A DNA stretch of 64,000 bases from Muricoccus harenae (GCF_009848505.1 NZ_WWDL01000007.1:1-64000), one strand, 5' to 3'. Counted from the first letter of the stretch, positions 45,977 through 55,466 are shown. The notes: generated by a model from the sequence alone, not told the origin. Program-made: numbers and translations.

Positions 45977-47587
45977 TTACTCCGTCCGGTTCTCGACCAT
46001 GGCCATCAACGTCTCCAGCACATCCGCTTCCTCGGCCGGCTTGTCGGGGCGGAGGCGGGCGATGCGGGGGAAGCGCATGGCGACGCCGGAGCGGTGGCGG
46101 GTGGAGAGCTGGGCGGCGTCGAAGATCACTTCCAGCACGAAGGTTTTTTCCACTTCCCGCACCGGACCGAAACGGCCGGTGGTGTGGTTGCGGACCCAGC
46201 GGTCGAGGAAGATCAGCTCCTGGTCGGTGAAGCCGGAATAGGCCTTGCCGACCGGGACCAGCTCGCGCGTGCCGTCCTCGTTCGTTCGCCAGAGGCCGAA
46301 TGTGTAGTCACTATAATAGCTGCTGCGCTTGCCATGGCCGCGCTGGGCATACATCAGCACGGCATCGACGCCGAGCGGCGCACGCTTCCATTTCCACCAC
46401 AGCCCCTTCACCCGGCCGGGGATATAGGCGCTGTCCGCGCGCTTGAGCATCAGCCCCTCGATCGAGGCGGCGCGGGCCGTGTCGCGCAGCGCCGAGAGGT
46501 CATCGAGGCTGGCGAAGCGGATGAGCTCGGACACGTCCATGCGGGAGGGCGCGTGTCGGGCGGCCCAGGCTTCGAGCCGTGCGCGGCGCGTGTCGAAGGG
46601 GAGGGCGCGCAGGTCCTCCTCGCCATCCAGGAGGAGGTCGTAAAGGCGGACGGCGACGGGATAGTCGCGCATCAGCTTCGGGCCGATCACCTTGCGGTTC
46701 AGCCGTTGCTGCAGGTCGGAAAAGGGGGCGACGGTGCCGTCCCGCACGACCAGCAGCTCGCCGTCGAGCACGGCGTGGAAATCCATGGCTTCCGCGATCT
46801 CGGGAAAGGCGCCGGAGATGTCCTCGCCGGTGCGGGACCAGAGCCGGCGGCCGCCGGGGCCGGCGGTGAGCTGGACGCGGATGCCGTCCCATTTCCATTC
46901 GGCGCGCCAGTCGTTCGGATTCGCCTCGATGGCGGCGATGTCGGCGGGGGCTTCCAGCGGATGCGCGAGCATCAGCGGGCGGAAGACCGGGGCGTCCTTC
47001 GGATCGGGGCGCGGTCCCTTGCCCTCGAGCCAGTGGAAGAGGGGAAGGTAGGGCGGGGCGACGCCATGCCAGACCTCCTCGATTTCGCCGATATCCTGGC
47101 CGGCCCATTCGGCCAGCGCCGTTTTCGCAATGCGCGCGGAGGCGCCCACCCGGAGCCCGCCGGTGACAAGCTTGATGAGGGCGAGGCGGCCGCCGGCATC
47201 CAGCGTGTCCAGCCAGCCTTCCAGCAGGGCCGGGATCTCGGCGCGGGAGGCAAGTTCCAGGCTTTCCACCACCTCGGAGAGGTCCGGGGGCGGGGCGTTT
47301 ACCCCTTCCCGCTCCGGCCAGATCAGGGCGACGGTTTCGGCGAAATCGCCCACATAGTCATGGGAGAGGGCGAGGAGGACGGGATCGACCCGGCGTTCCA
47401 CCAGCTCCCGGACCAGGCTGGGCTTGGCGGCGGAGAAGGAGAGCTCGCCGGTCAGGGCGGCGAGACCGACTCCGCGCTCGGGGTCCGGCTGTTCGGCGAA
47501 CCAGCGGCGGATCAGGGCGATCTTGGCGTTGCGTCCGGGGGTGAAGACCAGCCGTTCCAGCAGGTCGGCGAAGGCCTGGACGCTCAA
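45977..47587 (-). CDS. ATP-dependent DNA ligase (exonuclease-associated family)
   Basis: A 536-residue ligase of the bacterial ATP-dependent type found with a partner exonuclease. The N-terminal helical domain (1-200) is followed by the adenylation domain with the nucleotide-accepting Lys232 in EWKWDGIRVQ, then the block RRLWSRTGEDISGAFPEI, DGELLVV, IEGLMLKR, and GLWWKWKRAPLGVDAVLMYA, and a C-terminal OB-fold. It probably seals ends in a repair pathway. It begins with TTG, overlapping the exonuclease stop (TTGA), so the two are translated together. Confidence 0.93.
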   Translation of the reverse strand: MSVQAFADLLERLVFTPGRNAKIALIRRWFAEQPDPERGVGLAALTGELSFSAAKPSLVRELVERRVDPVLLALSHDYVGDFAETVALIWPEREGVNAPPPDLSEVVESLELASRAEIPALLEGWLDTLDAGGRLALIKLVTGGLRVGASARIAKTALAEWAGQDIGEIEEVWHGVAPPYLPLFHWLEGKGPRPDPKDAPVFRPLMLAHPLEAPADIAAIEANPNDWRAEWKWDGIRVQLTAGPGGRRLWSRTGEDISGAFPEIAEAMDFHAVLDGELLVVRDGTVAPFSDLQQRLNRKVIGPKLMRDYPVAVRLYDLLLDGEEDLRALPFDTRRARLEAWAARHAPSRMDVSELIRFASLDDLSALRDTARAASIEGLMLKRADSAYIPGRVKGLWWKWKRAPLGVDAVLMYAQRGHGKRSSYYSDYTFGLWRTNEDGTRELVPVGKAYSGFTDQELIFLDRWVRNHTTGRFGPVREVEKTFVLEVIFDAAQLSTRHRSGVAMRFPRIARLRPDKPAEEADVLETLMAMVENRTE

Positions 47588-48669
47588 TGCGGCGCCCCGC
47601 CGGCATCCGAATCCGCCGCGGGTGCCGGTTCCTCGGGGGCGCCCTCGTCCTCCTCGTCGCGGCCGACAAGATGAAGCGCGCGGCCGCGGATGCCGCGCAA
47701 GGACAGCGCATGGACGAGGGCATCGTCACGGCCATGGGTGACCCAGATCTCGGGGGCGCGGACCTCCTCGATCGTCTCCAGCAACTCGTCCCAATCGGCG
47801 TGGTCGGAAATAATCAGGGGCAACTCTACTCCGCGTAGCTTGGCGCGCTGACGCACGGTCATCCAGCCGGAGGCGGCGCAGGTGACCGGATCGGCCAGGC
47901 GGCGGGCCCAGGGGGTGGCTTCGGCGGAGGGTGGGGCGATCACGATTTCGCCGGCGAGGATCGGCGGATGGCCGCGCTTCAGGCCTTTCGGCACCGGCAG
48001 GAGTTCGCCAAGGCGGATGCCGAGCGATTCGTAGAGGGTGCAGAGCTTCTCCACGGCGCCGTGGAGATAGACGGGGCGGTCCCAGCCCGCCTCCCGCAGC
48101 AGGGCGATGATCCGTTGGGTTTTGCCGAGCGCATAGGCGCCGACGACATGGGCGCGCTCGGGGAAGAGGGCGACGCTGTCCAGCAGGCGGCGGATCTCAT
48201 GGGTATCGGGCGGGTGGCGGAAGACCGGGAGGGCGAAGGTCGCCTCGGTGACAAAGACGTCGCATTCCACCGGCTCGAAGCCCGCGCAGGTCGGGTCGCG
48301 CCGGCGCTTGTAGTCGCCGGAGACCACGATGCGGCTGCCCTGCCATTCCAGGGCGACCTGCGCCGAGCCGAGGACATGCCCGGCCGGGATGAGGGTGATG
48401 CGGACGCCATTGCGGGTGACGCTCTGGCCGTAAGGGAGGGGCTGCTGCTGGTCCCCGGCGCGGTCCTCGCCGAAGCGGGCGCGCATGATGGCCAGTGTGT
48501 CGGGGGTGGCGAGCACGGCGCCATGGCCGGGGCGCGCGTGGTCCGCATGGCCGTGGCTGACAACGGCGCGGTCCACGGCCCGGGAGGGGTCGATGTAGAA
48601 ACCCCCCGGCTCGCAGAAGAGACCGAGGGGGGTGACCTTCATCCAGGTTTCAGGATGGGGAGCCGGCAT
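47584..48669 (-). CDS. Ligase-associated DNA exonuclease (metallo-beta-lactamase/beta-CASP fold)
   Basis: A 361-residue nuclease of the SNM1/beta-CASP type that accompanies ATP-dependent DNA ligases in bacteria. Motif 2 is SHGHADHARPG, the conserved IPAGHVLGSAQVAL and VVSGDYKRRRDPTC follow, and the C-terminal SDHADWDELLETI supplies further metal ligands. The start may be the ATG at 48669 or the one at 48642 (MKVTPLGLFCEPGGFYIDP). The helicase and phosphoesterase genes that complete this four-gene system elsewhere are not present within the window. Confidence 0.92.
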   Translation of the reverse strand: MPAPHPETWMKVTPLGLFCEPGGFYIDPSRAVDRAVVSHGHADHARPGHGAVLATPDTLAIMRARFGEDRAGDQQQPLPYGQSVTRNGVRITLIPAGHVLGSAQVALEWQGSRIVVSGDYKRRRDPTCAGFEPVECDVFVTEATFALPVFRHPPDTHEIRRLLDSVALFPERAHVVGAYALGKTQRIIALLREAGWDRPVYLHGAVEKLCTLYESLGIRLGELLPVPKGLKRGHPPILAGEIVIAPPSAEATPWARRLADPVTCAASGWMTVRQRAKLRGVELPLIISDHADWDELLETIEEVRAPEIWVTHGRDDALVHALSLRGIRGRALHLVGRDEEDEGAPEEPAPAADSDAGGAPH

Positions 48670-48739
48670 GGGAGGGGGTAGATTGGGCCTCCCGGCGCGG
48701 CTTCAAGGATCCTGGTCCGGGCAGGGATGATACGGCGGA

Positions 48740-49558
48740 TCACTCCGCCGCTTCGGCGATCTCCAGCAGGGCGGCGCCGTTGCGGCGTTCCCGTGCGATC
48801 GCGGTGTTCCCGCAGGGCACGTTGTCCAGCACCTTGCTGTCCGGATTGGTCACCTGCAGCTTCGCCTGGACGCGGCAGGCGAGGGCGTTGCCGGAGGGCA
48901 GGGCGCCGTTCCAGCGCCGGATGGCATCGGCCCAGTTGCCATAGGTGTCGTAGTGCTGGCGGAGGTAGCTGGCACCCCAATCGGCGGCTCGCCAGGGATC
49001 CAGCGGCCAGTCGGAGTTGCGGGCATGGACGCGGGCATTCACCTGCACGCAGCCGGCCATGACGAACTGGCCGGGGCGGGCGCTGTGATAGACGCGGCGG
49101 GCCTCGTCCCTGTTCTCCGGATAGTAGGGGCGGCCGCCGATGTTCATGGCGTAGCCATGCAGGCCGGACTCGGCCAAGGCGATGGCCACCATCAGGCCTT
49201 CGGGGATGCCGTGGGCCTGCTCGGCCTGGCGCGTGGCGTCGAGGCAGGCGGCGCGGGGATTGTCTATATCCTCCCGCCGTAGCACCGCGGGGCGGGCGCG
49301 CATCGTGGTGCCTGGGCCGACGAGCGCGACGGTGCGGACGCCTGCGGGAACATCGGCAGGGCGGACACCGTCGGGCACATCGGCCGGGGGCGGGGCGGGT
49401 TGCGCGGCGAGCTGAGGCTCGTCGGCGGTGGCGCAACCGGCGGCGAGGGAGCCGAGGCCGATCACGAGGGTTGAGGCGAGCGCGACCCGTGCGGCGCCGG
49501 ATCGGCGTCGTCTTGGGGTCGGGCTCCCGGCTTGAGTCGGAGGGGCGCTCCGCGGCAT
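48740..49558 (-). CDS. Lytic transglycosylase lipoprotein (SLT-like)
   Basis: A 272-residue exported protein if started at 49558; an ATG at 49624 would add 22 residues, and neither has a good ribosome-binding site. The N-terminus has a basic stretch (RRRRSGAARVALASTLVIGL) and a lipobox LAAGC (Cys42), so it should be lipid-anchored. The catalytic domain starts around IPEGLMVAIALAESGLHGYA, with Glu as the expected acid, and ends ADWGASYLRQHYDTYGNWAD followed by AIRRWNG, the usual SLT tail. It would cut peptidoglycan glycan strands. No secretion or conjugation genes are nearby. Confidence 0.82.
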   Translation of the reverse strand: MPRSAPPTQAGSPTPRRRRSGAARVALASTLVIGLGSLAAGCATADEPQLAAQPAPPPADVPDGVRPADVPAGVRTVALVGPGTTMRARPAVLRREDIDNPRAACLDATRQAEQAHGIPEGLMVAIALAESGLHGYAMNIGGRPYYPENRDEARRVYHSARPGQFVMAGCVQVNARVHARNSDWPLDPWRAADWGASYLRQHYDTYGNWADAIRRWNGALPSGNALACRVQAKLQVTNPDSKVLDNVPCGNTAIARERRNGAALLEIAEAAE

Positions 49559-49624
49559 CGCGCACGGGAACGCCGCGTTTGGCTGTCGGCCGGGGGAGGC
49601 CGACGGTCGGGGCGCGGACGTCAT

Positions 49625-50156
49625 GGCCAAACCGCTACCAGCAAGGTGCAGTCCAGCGCAACCCAAAATGCCGCGGGGTCGCTCGCGGTGTGTATAACGT
49701 GAGGACGAAATGAAGGTTTCGCCCTGCTGCAGCCACAATCCGCGAGGGATGTTTCGGCGGATGCCTAACGTGAAGTATTCGACGGGCCAGTTTTTCTTGA
49801 TCACGGCCCTGAGGTGCCAACGTAATATTTGTGAATTCAGTAAAGCGAAGTTCTGACGCCCTGCGGGCGGTCGAGTGGGTGGCGGTGGCGGGGGGATGGG
49901 CCGAGCTGGCGGCCTGGGCAAGCGGAGGCACCCGCTAGGCATCGGCGGCGCCCATGAAGAAAGGGCGCAGCAAAGCGTTGGTGATGATTTGTAGAGGAAA
50001 ATTGGTGGAGGAGGGGGAGGTGGGGTGACGACGCTGCCCGCCCGGCCCGGGATGCCAGTGCATCCCGCGGCCCTACGCGGCGAGGCTAGCGTCGTCCCCT
50101 CGTTTCCTTCCCCAAACCCGGCCCGTCTTTGACGGCGGCAATTCCGACTTCGCATG
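49625..50156. other. Long intergenic region between the transglycosylase and GntR genes
   Basis: This gap holds no supported gene. Composition changes along it: 49690-49860 is noticeably AT-richer (for example CGTAATATTTGTGAATTCAG), while 49980-50100 is purine-rich then GC-rich. CGGGATGC / GCATCCCG (50048-50067) forms an 8-bp stem with a 4-base loop. The AT-rich part is a plausible place for the transglycosylase promoter. Confidence 0.5.
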
Positions 50157-50177
50157 GTCTTGTATAAGACACAAGAC
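50157..50177. promoter_or_regulatory. Candidate GntR-type operator
   Basis: GTCTTGT (50157-50163), ATAAGAC (50164-50170) and ACAAGAC (50171-50177) are three copies of one 7-base half-site, the first in the opposite orientation to the other two. A -10-like TATAAG (50163-50168) is embedded. The site lies about 150 bases before the GntR start codon, and its dyad form suits a HutC/GntR-type dimer. Confidence 0.45.
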
Positions 50178-50324
50178 GGTTTACATCCGGACTGGGATGC
50201 TCACGAAAAGTTTTCCTGGGCATCTTGGCGCGAATGAGAGGCGCCTTTCATGCCCTCGCGTTGTTGCGGCGCGGGATGGTAGAACAGGCTCCCATTCAGA
50301 CATTCGGAACGTCCCTTGAACGAG

Positions 50325-51050
50325 ATGCGTCGCCCTGACGCCCGCCCACTTTATGTCCAGGTCGAAGCGATCCTGAACGAGCGGATCGTCTCGGGCAGCT
50401 GGCGGTCCGGCCAGGTCCTGCCCGCGGAGCCGGAGCTGGCGGCCGAACTCGGCGTGTCCGCCGGGACGCTGCGGCGTGCGCTGGCCGGGCTGGAGCGACG
50501 CCACCTGATCCAGCGGCGGCAGGGGCGCGGCACCTATGTGGCGCAGCAGACGAGCGAGCAGGCACTGGGCCAGTTCTTCCGCGTGCGGAACCTGGCCGGG
50601 CAGCCGGTTGAGCCCGAGACGCTGGTCACGGCATTGGTGACGGGGCCGGCGACGGAGGAGGAGGCGGCCCGCCTGCGGCTTGCGCCGGGCGAGGAGGTGC
50701 ATCGCATTGACCGCAGCCGGATCTTCGAAGGCGAGCCGCGCATCGCGGAGCGGATCACCCTGCCGGCGGCGCTATTTCCGGGCTTTTCGCTGCCGCTGGC
50801 GCCCGAGCAGCTCGGGATGGAGATCTACGTCTACTACCGCAACAGGCACGGGATCATCGTGGTGCGGTCGGACGAGAAGCTGTCCGCCATTGCTGCGGCG
50901 GAACCGGATTCGGCGGTGCTTGGCTGCGCCATTGGTACGCCGCTGCTGTTGATCGAGCGCGTGACCTTCGATGCGGCGGGGCGGGCGGTGGAGATGCGCG
51001 TCTCGCGGCTGGATACGCGCGCGCATCGCTATGCGGTGGAGATCGTCTGA
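50325..51050 (+). CDS. GntR-family regulator with UTRA effector domain (HutC subfamily)
   Basis: A 241-residue regulator. The start at 50325 (MRRPDARPLYVQVEAILNER) is preferred; a TTG nine bases upstream is also possible. The winged helix (residues about 8-72) reads SGSWRSGQVLPAEPELAAEL, GVSAGTLRRALAGLERRHLI and RRQGRGTYVA. The UTRA domain (about 90-240) has RLRLAPGEEVHRIDRSRIFE and the C-terminal PLLLIERVTFDAAGRAVEMR with SRLDTRAHRYAVEI. UTRA domains bind small acids or sugars. It is the left boundary of the catabolic island and probably controls the operon starting at 51422. Confidence 0.92.
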   Translation: MRRPDARPLYVQVEAILNERIVSGSWRSGQVLPAEPELAAELGVSAGTLRRALAGLERRHLIQRRQGRGTYVAQQTSEQALGQFFRVRNLAGQPVEPETLVTALVTGPATEEEAARLRLAPGEEVHRIDRSRIFEGEPRIAERITLPAALFPGFSLPLAPEQLGMEIYVYYRNRHGIIVVRSDEKLSAIAAAEPDSAVLGCAIGTPLLLIERVTFDAAGRAVEMRVSRLDTRAHRYAVEIV

Positions 51051-51421
51051 GCACTGCGCGGCGGGTGTGGTGCCCGGCCATTCGATGAGCTTCCAGGCGC
51101 GGGCCGAGCGGCGCGCGACCCCGTGTCGACCTCGCGCGGGTTGGCGGTACCGATCTCAACATTTTCACGACAGCTTTGTCGGTGGGACATTCGGTGCCGG
51201 TGCGGCGCGACTGCCGCAGGGGCACTTTGTGCCCGTTTGTCGGGCCTGCCCCGGCTTTCTGCCGGAGGGTTTGCACACGCGTTTCTGCACTGGGAAAAAC
51301 ATTCAGCACGTTGAATGCCGGCTGGAAGCTGTCTAGCCTCCCCGGGAAGGCCGAAGGCCAGGATGAAGGGAGGCGGGCGGATGCAGGCGCGACAGGATGC
51401 GCCGGCCGCCTGGGGACAGGA
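51051..51421 (+). promoter_or_regulatory. Promoter region of the acyl-CoA catabolic operon
   Basis: A 371-base gap with no supported gene. CATTCA (51300-51305) and TGAATG (51312-51317) form a near-palindrome of 18 bases about 105 bases before the first operon gene. It is a candidate operator for the GntR protein or for the IclR protein at the far end. No clear -35/-10 pair is visible. Confidence 0.4.
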
Positions 51422-53548
51422 ATGGACGCATTGCCAGGTACGGAAACCGGATCGCGCTCGCCTCTCGATGCGTTGCTGGCGCCGCGTTCCGTCGCGGTGA
51501 TCGGCGCCTCCGGCGATCCGGCACGGATCGGTGGGCGGCCGATCGCGGCCATGCTGGAGCAGGGCTTTGCCGGTTCCATCCTCCCGGTGAATCCGAAACA
51601 TGCCGTGGTGCAGGGGCTACCCGCCTATGCCTCCATCGCGGCCCTGCCCGAGGTGCCGGATGTGGCGATCATCGCCGTGCCCTCGGCGGCGGCTGAGGTG
51701 GCGGTGGCCGAGCTGGCGGAGCGTGGCACCCGGGCCGCGATCATGTTCAGCTCCGGCTTCGCGGAACTGGGCGAGGAGGGGGCCGCGGCGCAGGAGCGGC
51801 TGGTGGTGGCGGCGCGGCGGCATGGGATGCGGCTGCTGGGTCCGAACAGCCTGGGGTTGTTCAATGCCCGCATCGGCTTCTACGGCACCTTCAGCACCAG
51901 CCTAGAGCGCGGTTATCCCATCGCCGGGCCGGTCGGCATCGCCAGCCAGTCCGGCGCCTATGGCATGCATCTGTTCAGTATGGCGCGCGACCACGGCATG
52001 GGCATTTCCTGCAGCGTCACCACCGGCAACGAGGCCGACGTCAATGTCGGCGAGCTGATCGGCTGGATGGCGCAGGACCCGGGTACGGAGGTGATCGCCG
52101 CCTATTCCGAGGGTATCCGCGACGCGCCCAGCTTCCTGGCAGCGTTGGACCTGGCGCGGCGCAACCGCAAGCCGGTGGTGATGATGAAGGTGGGGCGCAG
52201 CGACGTGGGCAGCGCCGCCGCGAAGTCCCACACCGCCTCCATCGCGGGGGACGACGCGGTGACGGATGCGGTGCTGTCGGAATTCGGCGTGGTGCGCGCG
52301 CGGACGACGGAGGAGTTGCTGGACATCGCGCGGCTGGCAACGCGGCGGGTCTTTCCGGTTGGCAATACGCTGGGCGTGCTGACCGTCAGCGGCGGCGCCG
52401 GGGTGCTGATCTCGGATGCGGCGGAGGCGATCGGGCTGCCCATGCCGCCGATGCCGGAGGCGGCGCAGCAGGCACTGCGCACGACGCTGCCCTTCTGCGC
52501 GCCGCAAAATCCGGTGGATTGCACGGCGCAGGTGCTGAACGACCTGTCGCTGGTGGGGCGCTTCTCGGATGCGCTGGTGAAGGAGGGAGGTTACGGCTCG
52601 ATCCTGTACTTCTTCACCCATGCGGGCGGCGCGCCCTCCATCACGCCGCGCCTGCGCACGGAGCTGAAGGCGGCACGCGAGGCTTATCCGGACCGGCTGT
52701 TCGTTCTCTCGGTGCTCGCCGATCCGCCGCAGATCCGCGAATTCGAGGAGGACGGTTTCGCGGTGTTCGAGGACCCCTCCCGCGCGGTGGTGGCGATCCA
52801 TGCAATGGGGCGCTTCGGGGATGCCTTTGCCGCTACGCCGCCGGTTGCACCACCGGCGATGGCGCCCGTTGCGCTGCCCTCGCGCACGCCGAGCGAGGCG
52901 GAGGCCAAGCGCATCCTGGCGGCGGCGGGAATCGAGGCCGCGCCGGAACGCGCCTGCGCCACGGCGGATGACGCGGTGGCGGCGGCTGAGGCGCTGGGCT
53001 TCCCGGTGGTGCTGAAGATCCTTTCACCTGACATCATGCACAAGTCGGAAATCGGTGGCGTGCTGCTGAACCTGGCGGATGCGGGGGCGGTGCGCGATGG
53101 CTTCGCGCTGGTGATGGAGCGCGCCAAGGCGGTGCCGCAGGCGCGCATCGAGGGTGCTCTGGTGGCGAAGCAGCTTTCGGGCGGGGTGGAATGCATCCTG
53201 GGCGTGCACCGCGATCCGGTATTCGGGCCGGTCGCCATGTTCGGCCTCGGCGGCATTTTCGTGGAGGTGCTGAAGGATGTTTCCTTCCGCCGCTGTCCCT
53301 TCGGGGAGGAGGTGGCAGAGGGGATGATCCGCTTGATCCGCGGCGCACCGCTGCTGCTGGGCGCGCGCGGCAGGCCGCCGACGGATATCAAGGCGCTGGC
53401 ACGGATGCTCTCACGCCTCTCGGTGTTTGCGCATCAGGCCGGGCCGCGGCTGTCGGGGATCGACCTGAACCCCGTTTTCGCGATGCCGGAGGGGCAGGGT
53501 GCCTTCGCGGCCGACGCGGTGATCGACATTGCGGAGGATGCGGCGTGA
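51422..53548 (+). CDS. NDP-forming acyl-CoA ligase (CoA-binding plus ATP-grasp, fused subunits)
   Basis: A 708-residue acyl-CoA synthetase of the ADP-forming type, in which succinyl-CoA-synthetase-like alpha and beta parts are fused. The start at 51422 follows GGACAGGA. The CoA-binding domain begins LDALLAPRSVAVIGASGDP. The ligase domain carries the phosphohistidine His270 in KSHTASIAGDDAV. The C-terminal ATP-grasp part (about 480-705) shows GFPVVLKILSPDIMHKSEIG and GVHRDPVFGPVAMFGLGGIF. It would activate the free acid that enters the pathway. The stop overlaps the next start by four bases. Confidence 0.93.
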   Translation: MDALPGTETGSRSPLDALLAPRSVAVIGASGDPARIGGRPIAAMLEQGFAGSILPVNPKHAVVQGLPAYASIAALPEVPDVAIIAVPSAAAEVAVAELAERGTRAAIMFSSGFAELGEEGAAAQERLVVAARRHGMRLLGPNSLGLFNARIGFYGTFSTSLERGYPIAGPVGIASQSGAYGMHLFSMARDHGMGISCSVTTGNEADVNVGELIGWMAQDPGTEVIAAYSEGIRDAPSFLAALDLARRNRKPVVMMKVGRSDVGSAAAKSHTASIAGDDAVTDAVLSEFGVVRARTTEELLDIARLATRRVFPVGNTLGVLTVSGGAGVLISDAAEAIGLPMPPMPEAAQQALRTTLPFCAPQNPVDCTAQVLNDLSLVGRFSDALVKEGGYGSILYFFTHAGGAPSITPRLRTELKAAREAYPDRLFVLSVLADPPQIREFEEDGFAVFEDPSRAVVAIHAMGRFGDAFAATPPVAPPAMAPVALPSRTPSEAEAKRILAAAGIEAAPERACATADDAVAAAEALGFPVVLKILSPDIMHKSEIGGVLLNLADAGAVRDGFALVMERAKAVPQARIEGALVAKQLSGGVECILGVHRDPVFGPVAMFGLGGIFVEVLKDVSFRRCPFGEEVAEGMIRLIRGAPLLLGARGRPPTDIKALARMLSRLSVFAHQAGPRLSGIDLNPVFAMPEGQGAFAADAVIDIAEDAA

Positions 53549-54390
53549 TCGAATACGAGAAGCTGCTGAACTTCCCCATCCCGGAGGTTCGCCAGCGCGT
53601 GACCCCGCGCGATGCGGTGTTCTACGCGCTTTCCGTGGGGCTCGGGCAGGATCCGCTCGATAAGCGGCAGCTGGACTTCGTGGATGCGGACCGCAAGCTG
53701 CGCGTGCTGCCCTCCATGGCGGTGGTGCTGGCGCATCCGGGCTTCTGGGCGGCCAATCCCGAGACGGGAATCGATGCCGTGAAGGTGGTGCATGGGGAGC
53801 AGCGCATCACCCTGCATCGTCCGCTGCCGGTTGAGGGCGAGGTGATCGGCCGCACCCGTGTCACCGGGCTGGTGGACAAGGGCGAGGGGAAGGGCGCGCT
53901 GATGTATTCGGAGAAGGAGATCCGGGACGCGAGCGGGACGCTGCTGGCGGTGACCAGCAGCACCACCTTCCTGCGCGGCGATGGTGGCTTCGGCGGTCCC
54001 TCAGGCCCGGTGATCCCGCCGAATGCTATCCCGGAGGCAGCCCCGGACATCACGGTGGACCTGCCGACGCGGACCGAGCAGGCGCTGTATTACCGGTTGA
54101 ACGGCGACGACAATCCGCTGCATGCGGACCCTGATGTGGCGGCGAAGGCCGGCTTTCCGCGCCCAATCCTGCATGGGCTCTGCACGCTGGGCGTGGTGGC
54201 GCATGCGCTGCTGCGCGAGCTTGGGAATTATGAGGCGGATTCGATGAAAGGCCTGTCCCTGCGCTTCTCCTCGCCGGTCTATCCGGGCGAGACCATCCGG
54301 ACCGAGATCTGGCGCAGCGGTGCCTTCCGCGCGCGCGTCGTCGAGCGCGACGTTGTTGTGGTCAACAACGGCGCGGCGGTCTTCGCATGA
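53545..54390 (+). CDS. MaoC-family 2-enoyl-CoA hydratase
   Basis: A 281-residue double hot-dog hydratase of the type 2 (R-specific) family. It starts with GTG overlapping the ligase stop. The N-terminal hot-dog (residues 1-135) opens FPIPEVRQRVTPRDAVFYAL and includes LPSMAVVLAHPGFW. The C-terminal hot-dog carries the catalytic hydratase 2 motif YRLNGDDNPLHADPDVA followed by GFPRPILHGLCTLG. The Asp and His of the active site are present. It would add water to the enoyl-CoA made by the dehydrogenases, giving a (3R)-hydroxyacyl-CoA, which matches the MFE2-type SDR at 59281. Confidence 0.92.
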   Translation: MIEYEKLLNFPIPEVRQRVTPRDAVFYALSVGLGQDPLDKRQLDFVDADRKLRVLPSMAVVLAHPGFWAANPETGIDAVKVVHGEQRITLHRPLPVEGEVIGRTRVTGLVDKGEGKGALMYSEKEIRDASGTLLAVTSSTTFLRGDGGFGGPSGPVIPPNAIPEAAPDITVDLPTRTEQALYYRLNGDDNPLHADPDVAAKAGFPRPILHGLCTLGVVAHALLRELGNYEADSMKGLSLRFSSPVYPGETIRTEIWRSGAFRARVVERDVVVVNNGAAVFA

Positions 54391-55466
54391 GCGCCGCGCT
54401 GGAGCAGGGCGCCGAGGAACGCGCCGAATCAATACGCATGATTCGCGACAGTGCCGCCGGCATCGCGGCGCGCGGCGGTGACCGCAAGCGCATCCGGGCG
54501 CTGCGCTTCCAGGCGCCGGGCTTCGATCCTGCCGTGCTGCGGCAGATGGGCGAACAGGGCTGGATCGGGCTGCGCGTGCCTGAGGAGAAGGGCGGCGCCG
54601 GGCTGGGCATGAGCGAGTTCTGCGCCGTGGCCGAGGAGCTGGGCGCGGCGCTGGCGCCGGAGCCGCTGGTGGCGACCGCGCTCTCGGCCGCGCTGCTCTC
54701 CGCTGCGGGGGCGGAGCGGCCGCTGGCCGGGCTGCTTTCCGGGGAGAAGCTGGTGCTGACAGCCTGGCAGGAAGGGCCTGCCACGCTGGAGGCGCCGGGC
54801 AGCGCCGATGCGCCGCGGCTTTTCATCCCCGTCGCTGGGGGTGCCGATGCCTTCTTGGTGCCGGTGCGGCAGGATAGGGGGCTGGCACTGCGGTTTCAGC
54901 GGCGCGAGGGCGCTGATCTCACCCTCGATAAGACGCAGGACGGGGGCTTCTACGGCACGCTTCGGCCGCTGGGTGGCGAGGTGTTGGCGGCGGATGTTGC
55001 GGAGGCCCTGGACAATGCGCTGGACGAGGCGGCGCTGGGCACCGCCGCCTATCTGCTCGGCGTGATGGACCAAGCCTTTGTGCTGACGCTGGAATATCTC
55101 CGCACGCGGCAGCAGTTCGGCAAGCCGATCGGGAGCTTCCAGGCGCTGCAGCACCGTGCGGCCGACCTGAAGATCCAGATCGCGCTGAGCCGGGCCAGCA
55201 TCGATTCCGCGGCGGCCCTGCTGGATCGTGCGGGGGCGCCGCGCGCCGCGCGCCGCGCTGCCGTGTCGCGCGCCAAGGCGCGTGCTTCGGAGGCGGCCAT
55301 GCTGGTGACGAAGCAGGCGATCCAGCTGCATGGCGGCATCGGCTACACCGATGAGGCGGATATCGGCCTGTATCTGCGCAAGGCGATGGTGCTGGCGAAC
55401 CAGTTTGGCACCGCCGCGCTGCATCGCCGCCGCTTCGCCGCTGAGGCAAGGGAGGACGAGGTATGA
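54387..55466 (+). CDS. Acyl-CoA dehydrogenase, short divergent subunit
   Basis: A 359-residue member of the acyl-CoA dehydrogenase fold. Its N- and C-terminal helical domains are recognisable (MGEQGWIGLRVPEEKGGAGL; YLRTRQQFGKPIGSFQALQH; IQLHGGIGYTDEADIGLYLR). The middle beta-domain is degenerate and lacks the usual 'EP.aGSD' segment. Paired with the normal-looking enzyme next door, it fits the pattern of heteromeric dehydrogenases such as the FadE28/FadE29 pair of steroid degraders, where the subunits share the active site. Both its start and its stop overlap neighbouring genes by four bases. Confidence 0.88.
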   Translation: MSAALEQGAEERAESIRMIRDSAAGIAARGGDRKRIRALRFQAPGFDPAVLRQMGEQGWIGLRVPEEKGGAGLGMSEFCAVAEELGAALAPEPLVATALSAALLSAAGAERPLAGLLSGEKLVLTAWQEGPATLEAPGSADAPRLFIPVAGGADAFLVPVRQDRGLALRFQRREGADLTLDKTQDGGFYGTLRPLGGEVLAADVAEALDNALDEAALGTAAYLLGVMDQAFVLTLEYLRTRQQFGKPIGSFQALQHRAADLKIQIALSRASIDSAAALLDRAGAPRAARRAAVSRAKARASEAAMLVTKQAIQLHGGIGYTDEADIGLYLRKAMVLANQFGTAALHRRRFAAEAREDEV

